Assembly (NCBI GenBank): GCA_032622095.1
Contig: CP136066.1
Span: forward strand, 134,757,917-134,821,916
Direction of reading: 5' to 3'
Source of the DNA: Siphonodentalium dalli
Taxonomy: Eukaryota; Mollusca; Scaphopoda; Gadilida; Siphonodentaliidae
DNA length: 64,000 nucleotides
Below, one piece after another: positions 59,601 through 63,173 of the stretch (the stretch's first letter is position 1; each line of letters opens with the position of its first letter). Position numbers and translations under genes: made by a program. The notes under the pieces are model-generated. The model was not told the origin of the DNA. It ran no database searches and saw only the letters and a list, made by a program, of their open reading frames with translations.

Positions 59601-60095
59601 CATTATTAGCTTGATGTACTGTCAGATTCTTAAGATGAATGTTTTGGTCAGAGTCTTCCATCAAATTGACTTTCCTGAAAATAATTAATTTTGAATTAAA
59701 GATGTTTTCTCTCTACCATGAACATGTTATATACTCATATGTATAAAACAATAAATTGGAATAAAAAACAGTCATTATAATTAGCTTCTGTCACCAGAAA
59801 ATGTTTTATTTATAAATTGTTTCAATCTTGAAATTCAAGAGTTTTCGCTGGATAGATCCAGAGAAATTCCTTATTGAAAATGTCTTGCAGTTTTTGCCTT
59901 GATTTAATCAAAATGTGCATCTACGCCTTAATGATGCATGTCCCTTCGATAATGAAATTAACAAAAAAGGAAGATTTCTTACGGTAAATCCTCCAACTTG
60001 GCTGCTTCATGTTTTGGGTCCAGTAAATCATAGCCACTTTCATTATATATCTCTAGGTATGAGACATGTACTGTAAATGCGTATTCTGGTGACTG
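14612..60095 (-). CDS. KIF6: KIF6 orthologue (kinesin-9 family motor), internal 12 exons; both ends outside the window
   Basis: Twelve GT-AG exons join in phase on the minus strand: 59983-60095, 59545-59674, 49349-49467, 43260-43347, 41759-41902, 38931-39121, 36208-36313, 21254-21401, 20052-20297, 19520-19678, 15009-15059 and 14612-14690. They total 1574 nt. The protein carries kinesin motor motifs (switch I ASTRSH, switch II DLAGSE, HIPYRNS) and KIF6-type segments such as [14 protein letters not shown] and VGADMRK. These match human KIF6 as I recall it, in the same order. Kinesin-9 motors are microtubule ATPases, and KIF6 is linked to motile cilia. The ATP-binding P-loop should lie beyond 64000. 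The coiled-coil C-terminus should lie left of 14612, so array A is either intronic or beyond the gene. Introns reach 14.8 kb because of repeat insertions. Confidence 0.95.
14937..15008. repeat. 24-bp tandem repeat carrying the exon 11 splice donor (x3)
   Basis: Three units of 24 bp (14937-14960, 14961-14984, 14985-15008), the last two identical and the first with one change. On the minus strand each unit presents CAAG or AAAG followed by GTGAGTAAC. The unit spans the last exonic bases plus the first 20 intronic bases. Confidence 0.95.
15009..15059 (-). CDS. KIF6: KIF6 window exon 11: 51-nt exon with multiplied splice sites
   Basis: 51 nt encoding (N)[16 protein letters not shown](G), matching the ITQRHIQQVA segment of human KIF6 in place and character. 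Acceptor TTGTTTACAG, donor GTGAGT. Both splice sites lie inside tandem repeats: the donor is present three times (15008, 14984, 14960) and the acceptor five times (15060, 15095, 15130, 15165, 15200). Only the 15008 donor keeps the frame, because reading on to the next gives GGT GAG TAA, a stop. Confidence 0.85.
15052..15226. repeat. 35-bp tandem repeat carrying the exon 11 splice acceptor (x5)
   Basis: Five units with exact 35-bp spacing (CAACCTGTCTGTAAACAATT at 15052, 15087, 15122, 15157 and 15192). They alternate AGTATA and AGTAAA at the unit ends, so a 70-bp dimer was itself duplicated. On the minus strand each unit gives TTGTTTACAG followed by ACAGGTTG, the acceptor plus the first exon bases. 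Confidence 0.95.
15227..15345. repeat. Short intron stretch with a 20-bp direct duplication
   Basis: CACATTTATTAGGTTCACAT occurs twice in a row at about 15301-15340. Nothing else is recognised. It is another example of short tandem duplication in this intron. Confidence 0.8.
15346..16577 (+). repeat. AGCCATC-family repeat, plus-oriented start, and unassigned intron
   Basis: It begins TTAGCCCTTACCGAA, as does the related copy at about 22804, followed by many AGCCATC/GATGGCT heptamers up to about 15630. From about 15650 to 16200 I see no gene and no recognised repeat. A perfect hairpin sits at 16216-16274 and is listed separately. Confidence 0.6.
16216..16274. repeat. Perfect 18-bp inverted repeat (hairpin)
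   Basis: TTCTCTTATATATGCGAG at 16216-16233 is exactly complementary to CTCGCATATATAAGAGAA at 16257-16274, with a 23-base loop. This is probably a small foldback or MITE remnant. Confidence 0.9.
16578..16885 (-). repeat. AGCCATC minisatellite element, inverted partner of 22960-23256
   Basis: From 16578 the sequence is the reverse complement of 23256 leftwards (ATTCATTCTCAAATAGATGA..., then AGTTATCCCTCCTGAAG). It then enters a 15-bp minisatellite (GGCTTACTAGCCATC, about 16685-16860). It stops near TTTAAATAT, so this copy is truncated. A repetitive Met-Ala-Ser-Lys-Pro reading frame on the minus strand is a translation of the minisatellite. Confidence 0.85.
17816..18486. repeat. TATCGGGAAAT-rich element split by a SINE
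   Basis: The motif TTATCGG(GA)AA recurs at 17821-17935 and again at 18400-18470, on both sides of the SINE at 17961-18393. The two halves look like one repeat element into which the SINE inserted. The family is not recognised. Confidence 0.6.
17961..18393 (+). mobile_element. tRNA-derived SINE (V-SINE/RUDI-like), copy 1
   Basis: The 5' part has a pol III A-box (TGGTCCAGTGGTTAGCGCG) and a B-box-like GAGTTCGCGG. A conserved body follows (GAGTTTCCACACAGCAG, GAGCAAGGTC, TGTGTCTGCTTTGCACCAC), then a 3' tail with GAGCGCTTTGGGCCT and AAAGGCGCTTTACAAATG. This tail type is shared with LINE partners in many marine invertebrates. The RUDI/V-SINE assignment is from memory of the tail style and needs a library search. 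Confidence 0.75.
18487..19519. other. KIF6 intron, nothing recognised
   Basis: AT-rich intron between exons 10 and 11. No ORF, repeat family or RNA gene is identified. Confidence 0.5.
19520..19678 (-). CDS. KIF6: KIF6 window exon 10: QEAFEIF segment
   Basis: 159 nt, acceptor CATTTACAG, donor GTAAAA. It encodes [20 protein letters not shown], then [20 protein letters not shown] and [19 protein letters not shown](R/K)RD and LGESxN match human KIF6 as recalled. The final codon is split A|AC. A solo array-type head motif (TGTAGCTCAACTTT at about 19704) sits 26 bp upstream of the acceptor. Confidence 0.94.
19925..20030. repeat. Tandem repeat of about 26 bp next to the exon 9 donor
   Basis: Iterations of GTCAGACTGGGATGATGGAT and its variants (about four) end about 22 bp from the donor of exon 9. 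Unlike the repeats at exons 3, 4 and 11, the unit does not contain exon sequence. Confidence 0.85.
20052..20297 (-). CDS. KIF6: KIF6 window exon 9: LKKEKK coil and variable tail
   Basis: 246 nt, acceptor TTTAAACAG, donor GTAAAT. It encodes [20 protein letters not shown], a serine/proline-rich variable part, and a K/A/E-rich helix ([15 protein letters not shown]). Reading through the donor hits a stop three codons later, so splicing is required. A tandem repeat of about 26 bp (19925-20030) lies 22 bp beyond the donor. Confidence 0.92.
20985..21235. repeat. Dispersed family-I monomers beside exon 8
   Basis: Diverged monomers with CATAACTCTGGTGAAAATGG, GGCAGAACCCACATTT, ACATACCAAATTTAATTTC and AAAGTTATCATCCGGAAACC. 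The same family occurs at 21600-21790, 39530-41110 and 41440-41740. The copy abuts the donor of exon 8. Confidence 0.75.
21254..21401 (-). CDS. KIF6: KIF6 window exon 8: proline-rich linker and QRDNEI
   Basis: 148 nt, acceptor CTTTGACAG, donor GTATCC. It encodes a proline-rich linker ([18 protein letters not shown]) and then [16 protein letters not shown], which matches the KIF6 QRDNEINIL segment. The last codon is split A|AC (Asn) with exon 9. The donor is weak (GTATCC), and a fragment of dispersed family I starts within 60 bp of it. Confidence 0.9.
21590..21790. repeat. Family-I monomer, isolated copy
   Basis: Contains AGGGCCATAACTCTGGTGAA, CGGAACCCAAATTAAAACTT and TTATCATCCGGAAATGAAAA, as in the other family-I copies. 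It is truncated on both sides. Confidence 0.7.
22068..22488 (+). mobile_element. tRNA-derived SINE, diverged copy 2
   Basis: It shares with copy 1 the A-box region (CAGTGGTCCAGCGACTC), ATGTGAGTTTCCACACCACA, GACCCAGGAGCAAGGTCAGA and TGTGTCTGCTTTTCACCAC. Its tail (GAAAAGCATCGTAGAGCAAG, then AAGCACTATATAAA) differs from copy 1, so it may be a different subfamily or be fused to another 3' end. Confidence 0.7.
22803..23270 (+). repeat. AGCCATC-family element with 15-bp minisatellite, full copy
   Basis: It starts TTAACCCTTACCGAA, runs through scattered GATGGCT motifs, then a 15-bp minisatellite (GATGGCTAGTAGGCC, about 23028-23145), and ends with AGGAGGGATAACTCTTTGTC and TTTGAGAATGAATTGTC. The segment 22960-23256 is inverted relative to 16578-16885. 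Confidence 0.85.
23343..34825 (+). mobile_element. Giant composite array B: about 68 monomers, inside a KIF6 intron
   Basis: The plan matches array A: one head at 23343 (TGTCAATGACACTGTAGC, then TCAACTTGG), about 68 core monomers of about 164 bp, an ACACGGACGACGGACGAC microsatellite and a terminal hairpin at 34792-34823. Two monomer subtypes alternate: one with CAGACTAAAGGTACG and CAAGATGGCTGC, the other with CAGACGAACAGTACG, GGCCCGTGCTAATGG and CAAGATGGCCGC. Identical internal stretches recur at 25906/27036 (1130 bp apart), 27036/29134 (2098) and 29562/31989 and 30913/33340 (2427), showing nested recent duplications. It fills most of the intron between exons 8 and 7, antisense to KIF6. Confidence 0.88.
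34831..36207. other. KIF6 intron, no recognised element
   Basis: AT-rich sequence between array B and exon 7. Short reading frames on both strands show no known motif. Nothing is annotated. Confidence 0.5.
36208..36313 (-). CDS. KIF6: KIF6 window exon 7: VGADMRK segment
   Basis: 106 nt, acceptor TTGTTAG, donor GTCAGA. It completes the split arginine and encodes [20 protein letters not shown], then [15 protein letters not shown]. The DPD...VGADMRK stretch is specific to KIF6 proteins as I recall them. It ends in phase 0 and joins exon 8 directly. A further small phase-0 exon in the 14.8 kb intron cannot be excluded. Confidence 0.92.
36314..37080. other. KIF6 intron, nothing recognised
   Basis: Intron sequence upstream (in gene direction) of exon 7. 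No repeat or gene identified. Confidence 0.5.
37081..37890. repeat. Three degenerate copies of an intronic repeat, period about 300 bp
   Basis: GGGCTGAAC/T...TAATTATAGT...TTTATCCCGAxTxTCTGTTATTTCC recurs near 37078 and 37666. TATTCATxTGCCACAATACxTA recurs near 37162, 37417 and 37766. The copies are diverged and uneven. Confidence 0.6.
37891..38930. other. KIF6 intron, nothing recognised
   Basis: AT-rich intron with A-rich runs near 37920. No element or ORF with known motifs. Confidence 0.5.
38931..39121 (-). CDS. KIF6: KIF6 window exon 6: end of motor, neck and first coil
   Basis: 191 nt, acceptor ATCTCTTAG, donor GTAATC. It starts [20 protein letters not shown], the last motor helix with the KIF6-type [11 protein letters not shown] charged helix follows: [20 protein letters not shown], then [20 protein letters not shown]. 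It ends in a split arginine (AG|A). Confidence 0.96.
39480..41110. repeat. Tandem family I, about 170-bp monomers, two sub-arrays with ACGG microsatellites
   Basis: Monomer landmarks are GGGCCGTAACTCATGTAAAA, GAACTTGGCCTGTA, CATACCAACTTTGGTTCAGA and AGTTATCGGTCGGAAACCAA, with periods near 170 bp (TAACTCA at 39671 and 39841; 40621 and about 40790). The first sub-array ends with CACGGACGCATGGACG at about 40142. The second ends with an ACGGACGGACGG run at 41044-41095. This repeats the plan of the giant arrays (core monomers, then an ACGG tract) with unrelated sequence. Confidence 0.8.
41401..41735. repeat. Family-I remnant with poly-C tract, ending next to exon 5
   Basis: It begins with a C-run (about 41403-41418), then CGGAACCCAAATTGGAACTT and AAAGGGTCATAATTCTGG monomers, and ends GACGGACAGACC followed by TGTCTTGTTAGGCATA. 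The same end (CAGGCATA) closes the sub-array at 41110, so it is a real element terminus. Confidence 0.7.
41759..41902 (-). CDS. KIF6: KIF6 window exon 5: microtubule-binding PYRNS segment
   Basis: 144 nt, phase 0 at both ends, acceptor TTCTCCAG, donor GTACGT. It encodes [20 protein letters not shown], then [20 protein letters not shown] and [15 protein letters not shown] and LGGNC are conserved kinesin motor elements at the microtubule-binding face. A family-I tandem repeat begins within 60 bp of the donor. Confidence 0.96.
42005..42945 (+). mobile_element. Old diverged copy of the array A/B element, carrying a KIF6 exon fragment
   Basis: It starts with the array head (TGTCAATGACACCGTAGC, then TCAACTTGG at 42023) and continues with monomers that keep AAAATCCAAGATGGCT, CAGCCATGTTTTT and TCTAGAGGTCACCC but are otherwise diverged. 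No ACGG/hairpin tail is seen. A 36-bp direct duplication lies at about 42082-42135. A 63-bp tandem inside it (42487-42612) contains the end and donor site of KIF6 exon 4. Confidence 0.65.
42487..42625. repeat. 63-bp tandem carrying the KIF6 exon 4 end and splice donor
   Basis: Two units 63 bp apart. Each opens with a palindrome (ATTGTATGG CTC CCATACAAT) and ends with ACAGTATAC(C/T)TGTTCTAA. The second extends to 42625 and matches 43252-43286 over 35 bases with one mismatch. That matching segment is the last 26 bases of exon 4 plus its GTATACTGT donor, on the same strand. Confidence 0.9.
42946..43259. other. KIF6 intron, nothing recognised
   Basis: AT-rich intron sequence directly next to exon 4. 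Confidence 0.5.
43260..43347 (-). CDS. KIF6: KIF6 window exon 4: switch II and INLSL helix
   Basis: 88 nt, acceptor AATTTACAG, donor GTATAC. It completes DLAGSE and encodes [20 protein letters not shown], then [12 protein letters not shown]6 has HYLEQV where many kinesins have SLSALGNV. It ends on a complete codon. The last 26 exonic bases and the donor recur at 42591-42625. Confidence 0.95.
43348..43779. other. KIF6 intron, nothing recognised
   Basis: AT-rich intron between exon 4 and the long inverted-repeat element, with a short (TA)n at about 43662. Confidence 0.5.
43980..44035 (+). promoter_or_regulatory. Candidate TATA promoter in the left inverted repeat
   Basis: GCTGTATATAAGCGAGAGG is followed 15-20 bp later by ACACAGGTAAGG, which is also a splice-donor consensus. 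The same sequence faces inward from the right arm (about 48815-48845). Two convergent promoters reading into the element are plausible, but this is inferred from motifs only. Confidence 0.4.
47428..47596. mobile_element. MITE with CAGGGAGCAAATTA inverted ends, copy 1
   Basis: 169 bp, bounded by CAGGGAGCAAATTA and its exact reverse complement TAATTTGCTCCCTG. The interior shares GGCAAATTGCGATGCGAT with copy 2. No clear target duplication was identified. It is nested in the 5.2-kb element. Confidence 0.85.
48101..48255. mobile_element. MITE with CAGGGAGCAAAT inverted ends, copy 2
   Basis: 155 bp, starting CAGGGAGCAAATCACT and ending GTTAATTTGCTCCCT. The interior matches copy 1 (GCAAATTGCGATGCGATGCC), with small deletions. 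Confidence 0.85.
49349..49467 (-). CDS. KIF6: KIF6 window exon 3: switch I and start of switch II
   Basis: 119 nt, acceptor TTTATCAG, donor GTATGT. It encodes [18 protein letters not shown], where ASTRSH is the switch I loop that contacts nucleotide, and ends HLVDLAG at the start of switch II. The glycine codon is split GG|A with exon 4. Its first 50 nt or so plus the acceptor have been tandemly copied upstream in the intron (49475-49541 and 53096-53440). Confidence 0.96.
49475..49541 (-). pseudogene. Duplicated 5' part of KIF6 exon 3 with acceptor, copy 1
   Basis: 64 bp upstream of the true exon 3 boundary, the minus strand again reads TTTTGTTAG followed by ACACTGATGAACCAAGCAT and CACATTGTATTTTCACCAT. 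In the exon frame it reads T-L-M-N-Q-A-S-A-stop, so it cannot replace the exon. It is a decayed tandem copy that still has an AG acceptor. Confidence 0.93.
49546..50075 (+). repeat. Family II element, second copy, with head and tail
   Basis: The head GTGGTATACCGCCTAGTGTT (about 49576) matches 5323 onward. Two to three monomers follow, with GATAAACAAAGATGAATAAC and CATACCAAATTTCATTG landmarks. It ends with GACGTACACATGGACGGATG, ACAGATGGACGCACAG and a GGCTAGCCATGTG stretch. This tail is absent from the 5313-6213 copy. It separates copy 1 of the exon 3 duplication from the others at 53 kb. Confidence 0.8.
50076..50282. other. Short unassigned intron stretch
   Basis: No motif recognised between the family II tail and the palindromic dimer. 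Confidence 0.4.
50283..51250. mobile_element. Tandem dimer of a strongly palindromic (foldback) element, about 471-bp unit
   Basis: The unit at 50292 repeats at 50763. Each begins with a palindrome of about 150 bp: TATCTTCGGCAACATCGGGG, GGAGATTTAATACCTGGATG, a centre TTGAACCCCGAGGCGGAGCC GAGGGGTTCAA, then the arms in reverse ending CGATGTTGCCGGAGATAAC. The rest of each unit is bounded by inverted TTTGTCCCCACA and TGTGGGGACAAA (about 50451-50746 and the second copy). The second unit has an extra internal duplication of about 42 bp near 51110 (ATACCCC(C/T)GATGTTT). No coding capacity. Confidence 0.85.
51251..51890. repeat. Unclassified repeat with repeated TGACCTTGA motifs
   Basis: It begins after a TA run with TATAGACTCAAAAACGGCTC and ends GGGCTAATCTGCTAGTATTA. 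The interior carries TGACCTTGA(CC) and GGTACCC(A/G)CAAATGA twice each. The boundaries look like those of a dispersed repeat, but I do not recognise the family. Confidence 0.5.
51893..52666 (+). mobile_element. Tandem family III element: head, three to four monomers of about 170 bp, ACGG tract, terminal hairpin
   Basis: Monomers share TCTAAGTCGAAAAAGGGGAA, AATCGCAGGTGCACAGGTTC and AAAAATGTAGGAATAAAAGC, with landmark positions 52093, 52266 and 52433 (periods 173 and 167). The array ends in GACGGACGGACGACGAACGG, then a hairpin of TTATACCCCCCCC, TAACTTCGTTG, CGGGGGTATAA at 52632-52666. The head has GATACCCCCCTG. The plan equals that of arrays A and B with unrelated sequence. Confidence 0.85.
52667..53088. 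other. Intron with element terminus, no gene
   Basis: It ends with GCAAAACAGTAT...AAAAGGGGGTATAA (about 53065-53094). This is an inverted version of the GCAAAACAGTATACCCCCC end found beside each array A head, so a fragment of a family III-like terminus lies here. Confidence 0.5.
53096..53440 (-). repeat. Minisatellite derived from KIF6 exon 3 (unit about 62 bp, four clear and two partial copies)
   Basis: On the plus strand the unit is GAGATGGTGAAGATACAATG, TGATCGTGTAGATGCTTGGT, TCATCGGTGTCTAACAAA. On the minus strand this is the exon 3 acceptor followed by codons for [17 protein letters not shown]. Exon-start equivalents fall at 53146, 53208, 53269 and 53331 (spacing 62, 61, 62), with partial copies near 53350-53386 and 53400-53437. 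Two copies keep an AG at the acceptor position; the later ones have lost it. All are diverged and none could be translated as exon 3. Confidence 0.92.
53441..53804. other. KIF6 intron, nothing recognised
   Basis: Moderately GC-richer sequence (GGTCGGCGCCCACGTGGC near 53516), perhaps part of the foldback element that follows. No coding signal. Confidence 0.4.
53805..53959. repeat. Perfect 54-bp inverted repeat (foldback element)
   Basis: 53805-53858 is exactly complementary to 53906-53959 (arms begin ATATAAGGATTAACTGTCAT and end GTAACCGTGAGGT), with a 47-base loop. Zero mismatches imply recent origin or gene conversion. The loop shares AATAATCAGTGGTCC with the piggyBac-type MITE interior at about 59013. 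Confidence 0.95.
53960..55150. other. KIF6 intron, no gene; one solo element end
   Basis: Only a solo AAGTTGAGCTAAAA motif (55043-55056) is seen, identical to the right terminus of the array A/B element. Overlapping short reading frames on both strands at 54045-54363 have no recognisable domain. Confidence 0.45.
55151..56720. repeat. Two interleaved tandem families (IV and V) with about 155-180 bp periods
   Basis: Family IV (55205-55290 and 56150-56700) has the landmarks TCGCCAATTTTCACCAAA, GTCATCTCCATGATATGAGG and AATCTAATGGTGTGG, repeated about four times. Family V (55390-56125) has GGGCCATAACTCTGGAAAAA monomers (55408, 55564, 55740, 55895). It ends in GGACAGATGGATGGATGGAC and an inverted CCGAA...TTCGG stretch at about 56109-56127 (ACCCCCGAATACTCTTTCGG). 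Family V appears inserted into family IV and again shows monomers, a GGAC-type microsatellite and a terminal hairpin. Confidence 0.7.
56721..57189. other. Intron, possible family IV remnants
   Basis: A late weak match (ATGATACAAGGAATCTACTG ATGTGG near 57150) suggests decayed family IV monomers. Nothing else is seen. Confidence 0.35.
57190..58241. mobile_element. DNA transposon-like element with about 63-bp terminal inverted repeats
   Basis: The left end 57190-57252 (AAACTAAAATCATCCTCTCA, GCTGATAGT, GAGAGACAACAGGAAGTCTC TAAGAG) is inverted at 58178-58241 with a few mismatches. Length is about 1.05 kb. The interior is AT-rich with no transposase motif; the longest frame (57694-57909) is low-complexity hydrophobic. 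It is non-autonomous. The superfamily is not assigned because no clear target duplication was found. Confidence 0.8.
58586..59168. mobile_element. piggyBac-type MITE (TTAA target duplication)
   Basis: 583 bp, flanked on both sides by TTAA (58582-58585 and 59169-59172). Terminal inverted repeat: CCCTTTGAACCC at the left and GGGTTCAAAGGG at the right. CCCTTTG ends with TTAA duplications are typical of piggyBac elements. Two copies of CTGGCCGCAAAAGCGGCCAG (palindrome, about 58600 and 58643) form subterminal repeats near the left end. There is no coding capacity. Confidence 0.88.
59545..59674 (-). CDS. KIF6: KIF6 window exon 2: motor domain, GDTNRMIAE segment
   Basis: 130 nt, acceptor TATTTTCAG, donor GTATAT. 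It completes the split proline (CC|G) and encodes [17 protein letters not shown], then [20 protein letters not shown] and MIAE. This is the helix leading to switch I. It ends on a complete codon (GAG), in phase with exon 3. Confidence 0.96.
59983..60095 (-). CDS. KIF6: KIF6 window exon 1: motor domain, SYLEIYNE segment
   Basis: 113 nt, starting at codon phase 0 after a TTTTACAG acceptor and ending in CC before the donor GTAAGA. It encodes [19 protein letters not shown] and ends EDLP, with the last proline codon split. SYLEIYNE followed by DLL is a hallmark of kinesin motors. The missing N-terminal half, with P-loop GQTGSGKT, is not found between here and 64000 on either strand. Confidence 0.95.
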
Positions 60096-61529
60096 CTGTA
60101 AAATCAAAAGTTAGTCAAAAATTTAACTAAATATTAAGCAGAAATATTTGGCCAATTCAGCAAATATCATCACAAGTTTGGAAGTTTCCATTAATCTGTT
60201 TCAGCTCGCTCTAGTTATAATCAATTGAAAAATGGCACTTTCAATTATTCCTAAATAACACAGAGGCAGAATCTTTCCAATCTAGAGTGCCAATAGCCAA
60301 TTATTTTTGTTTTCTTCAAATGCAAACTTAATTTATTTTGTATGCTGATCTGTACTTTTTTTTTTTGGCTCAAGAGTAAAGAGATTTGTTTTTTTTTATA
60401 ACTGTTCATTTTCATTGTGAGAGTTATTGGTAAAATAATTCTATGATTGTGATATAAATTTATTAAACCTGTTGGGACAGAAATATTATAAATAAGCCTT
60501 TCGTGACAATGTTATGTCTGGACCAATCTGTTCTTTAAATTGCACCAAGTGAATGTCACCTGCTGCTAACCTTTGGGAGGAATAATTTCTGAGTTTGCAA
60601 ATGTAAAGGTGTTTGCATGATTAACTGTCCAACTTGATTGGAAGACTATTTCCTGACAGCTGTAACTCAACTTTTCCTAATAACTGCACTTGGAAACGTC
60701 GCTATGCCAAGCTAATCATGAGCAAATTGCCAGAGAATTTACAGTCAAAAACTTGGTACTAATAGGACAAAGATGATGTATGTCTTCCCTGAATATTCTG
60801 TATTGATTCAAAAATACAACTAATAATTTAGAGTCAGAGAGACAAGTCAACAGGAGCCTCTGTCTCTAGGAATTTTTTTAATTTTTTTTATTTTCAAGAA
60901 CTTGGACAGAACAGTACAACATTTTGATTGCACATCTATCTTTCAAGTGAATATGTATAACACAAATGGTGAGATGTATGAATGTTGTGTATTATATATG
61001 GAATCAACATCGTTTTCTGATGAGCATATAGAAATCTCAGCGAACAAACAATATAATGTATAATTCCAGAATTATTCTTTTTATCCACCTCCCACCCCAC
61101 TCTTCTATAGAGAAAAAGCCCATTGGATATAAAACCACACCTCTATCCATATACTAGATGGATAGAGCATTCTTTACTAGATAGATAAACATAATAGAAT
61201 GAGACTAAGAAAGGTTACAAGAACTTGGACCAGTTGACCTTCAACAGTTTGTGAGTGACGTCACTGAATCGGTCATAATGGCAAGGCCGTAACATGACAT
61301 CAAAGGTAAATGAAGCCGCTGGCCTTCCAGGAACTGTGAGAATATGTCACATATGACAACCAAACGTCGGCTGCGACATCAAAGACAAAGGAATCCGCAT
61401 CAGAAGTGGTGAGAGAACAGGCTGTCGGGTGGTAAATTATGCTACATATACTGCAAACTTTTATTTCCAGATGTGGCACGTGGCATTTGTTCATAGTACT
61501 GCTTACATGCACAACCATACCCACCCCTT
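60096..61529. other. KIF6 intron, nothing recognised
   Basis: No upstream motor exon (P-loop GQTGSGKT or FARVKP start) could be read on the minus strand. No repeat family identified. Confidence 0.5.
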
Positions 61530-61605
61530 GGGCGATTAGTCGACGAAAGTAAATAATCGTCGACTACCGCACCTCTCGAAAGGTTAGTCGATTAATTAAA
61601 TAATG
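61530..61605. repeat. TAGTCGA-rich stretch, possible hAT remnant
   Basis: GATTAGTCGACGAAAGTAAA, ATCGTCGACTAC and GGTTAGTCGATTAATTA resemble the TAGTCGA iterations found inside some hAT MITEs. The match is short and the call is weak. Confidence 0.3.
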
Positions 61606-61968
61606 ATAGCAAACCTACAATAGCTTCCTGCAAATTCAAATAATAGTCACACAAGCCACACACGCCATGTTTGACTGCAGTCTCATGAAGTAATGGCATA
61701 AACTACACGTTAGTAGTTGCTTATCTTAACTGATCAAACGTTGAATGTTCAAAATCAAACTGATGTATGTTTCTTCATAATTGGGGAATGGTAAGACAGA
61801 ACAAATATACCTAACAGAATTGTATTTGCAAAGATATTCAAAATTGATTAAAGCTAATTTGAAGTTTCTCCTAACATATATGGATAATAACATCAAGAGC
61901 CAAATAAGAACTGTTTACAATGTCAAGTAATCGTATAGTAAATGGCAAGCACATATTCTACATGAAAC

Positions 61969-63173
61969 TGTCAATGATACTGTAGCTCAACTTGGAAAGG
62001 GAATAATTTGATGTGCTACAGTCAATGGAGCGATTAAGAATGTGGAAAGTTGAAATATCTAAGTAATACTAGATTATCAACATGAAGAGATATATATATA
62101 CAGTAAAATCCAAGATGGTTGCAAGCGGCTATGTTGTCAATGTCAACAGCCATGACAAATTTAATAATGATCCGACCAAAGGTATGACCTGTAGCCCATG
62201 CCAAATGATTTAGTCATGCAAAGAGTAAAATCCAAGATGGCTGCTGGCAGCCATGTTTTATGGCTGAATGACCCCAAAATGACTAGGTCACATCTACATG
62301 TCAATATTAACATAAATGACAATTTCATGATGATCAGACAAACAGTATGGCCTGTAATGGATTGAATTTTGAAATCCAAGATGGACACTGGCAGCCATGT
62401 TTTTTTTTGCCGAATGACCCCATTTACATGTCAATGTTAACATTCATGACACAATTCATGATGTTCCGACCAAAGATACGACCTGTAGCCTGTGTCAAAG
62501 GATTTAGTCATACAAAGAGTAAAATCCAAGATGGCTGCTGGTGGCCATGTTTTATGGTCGAATGATCCCAAAACACTCCGGCCTGTAGCCCGTGCTAATG
62601 GATTGAAGTTTTAAATCCAAGGTGGCCGCTTGCGGCCATGTTTTTTTGCCGAATGACCCCAAAATTACTCGTTCCCATCTACATGTCAATGTCAAAGCCC
62701 ACAACAAATTTCATAATGATCCGACCAAAGATATGACCGGTAGCCTGTGCCAAAGGATTTAGTCATACAAAGAGTAAAATCCAAGATGGCTGCCGGCAGC
62801 CATGTTTTATGGCCAAATTACCCTAAAATGACTTGTTCCTATCTACATGTCAATGTTAACATCCATGACAAATTTCATTATGATCCGACCAAAGGTATGA
62901 CATGTAGCCCGTGCCAAACAATTTAGTCATGCAAAGAGTAAAATCCAAGATGGCTGCCGGCGGCCATATTTTATGGCTGATGGACCCCAAAATGACTCGT
63001 TCCCATCTACATGTCAATGTCAACAGCTATGACAAATTTTATAATGATCCGACCAAAGGTACGACCTGTAGCCCGTGCAAAAGGAAATTGTTGACGAATC
63101 ACGCACACACGGACGATGGATACCAAGCCATGGCAATAGCTCAAACTTTACAAACTAAAGTTGAGCTAATAAG
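61969..63173 (+). mobile_element. Short third copy of the array A/B element, complete with head and tail
   Basis: Head TGTCAATGATACTGTAGC, then TCAACTTGG, at 61969. About seven diverged monomers follow (CCAAGATGG(C/T)TGC at 62108, 62232, 62380, 62527, 62790 and 62945, with some truncated). The end is ACACACGGACGATGG and a hairpin of TAGCTCAAACTTTA and CTAAAGTTGAGCTA at 63137-63168. This is the element at its normal size and shows that arrays A and B are expanded versions. Confidence 0.85.
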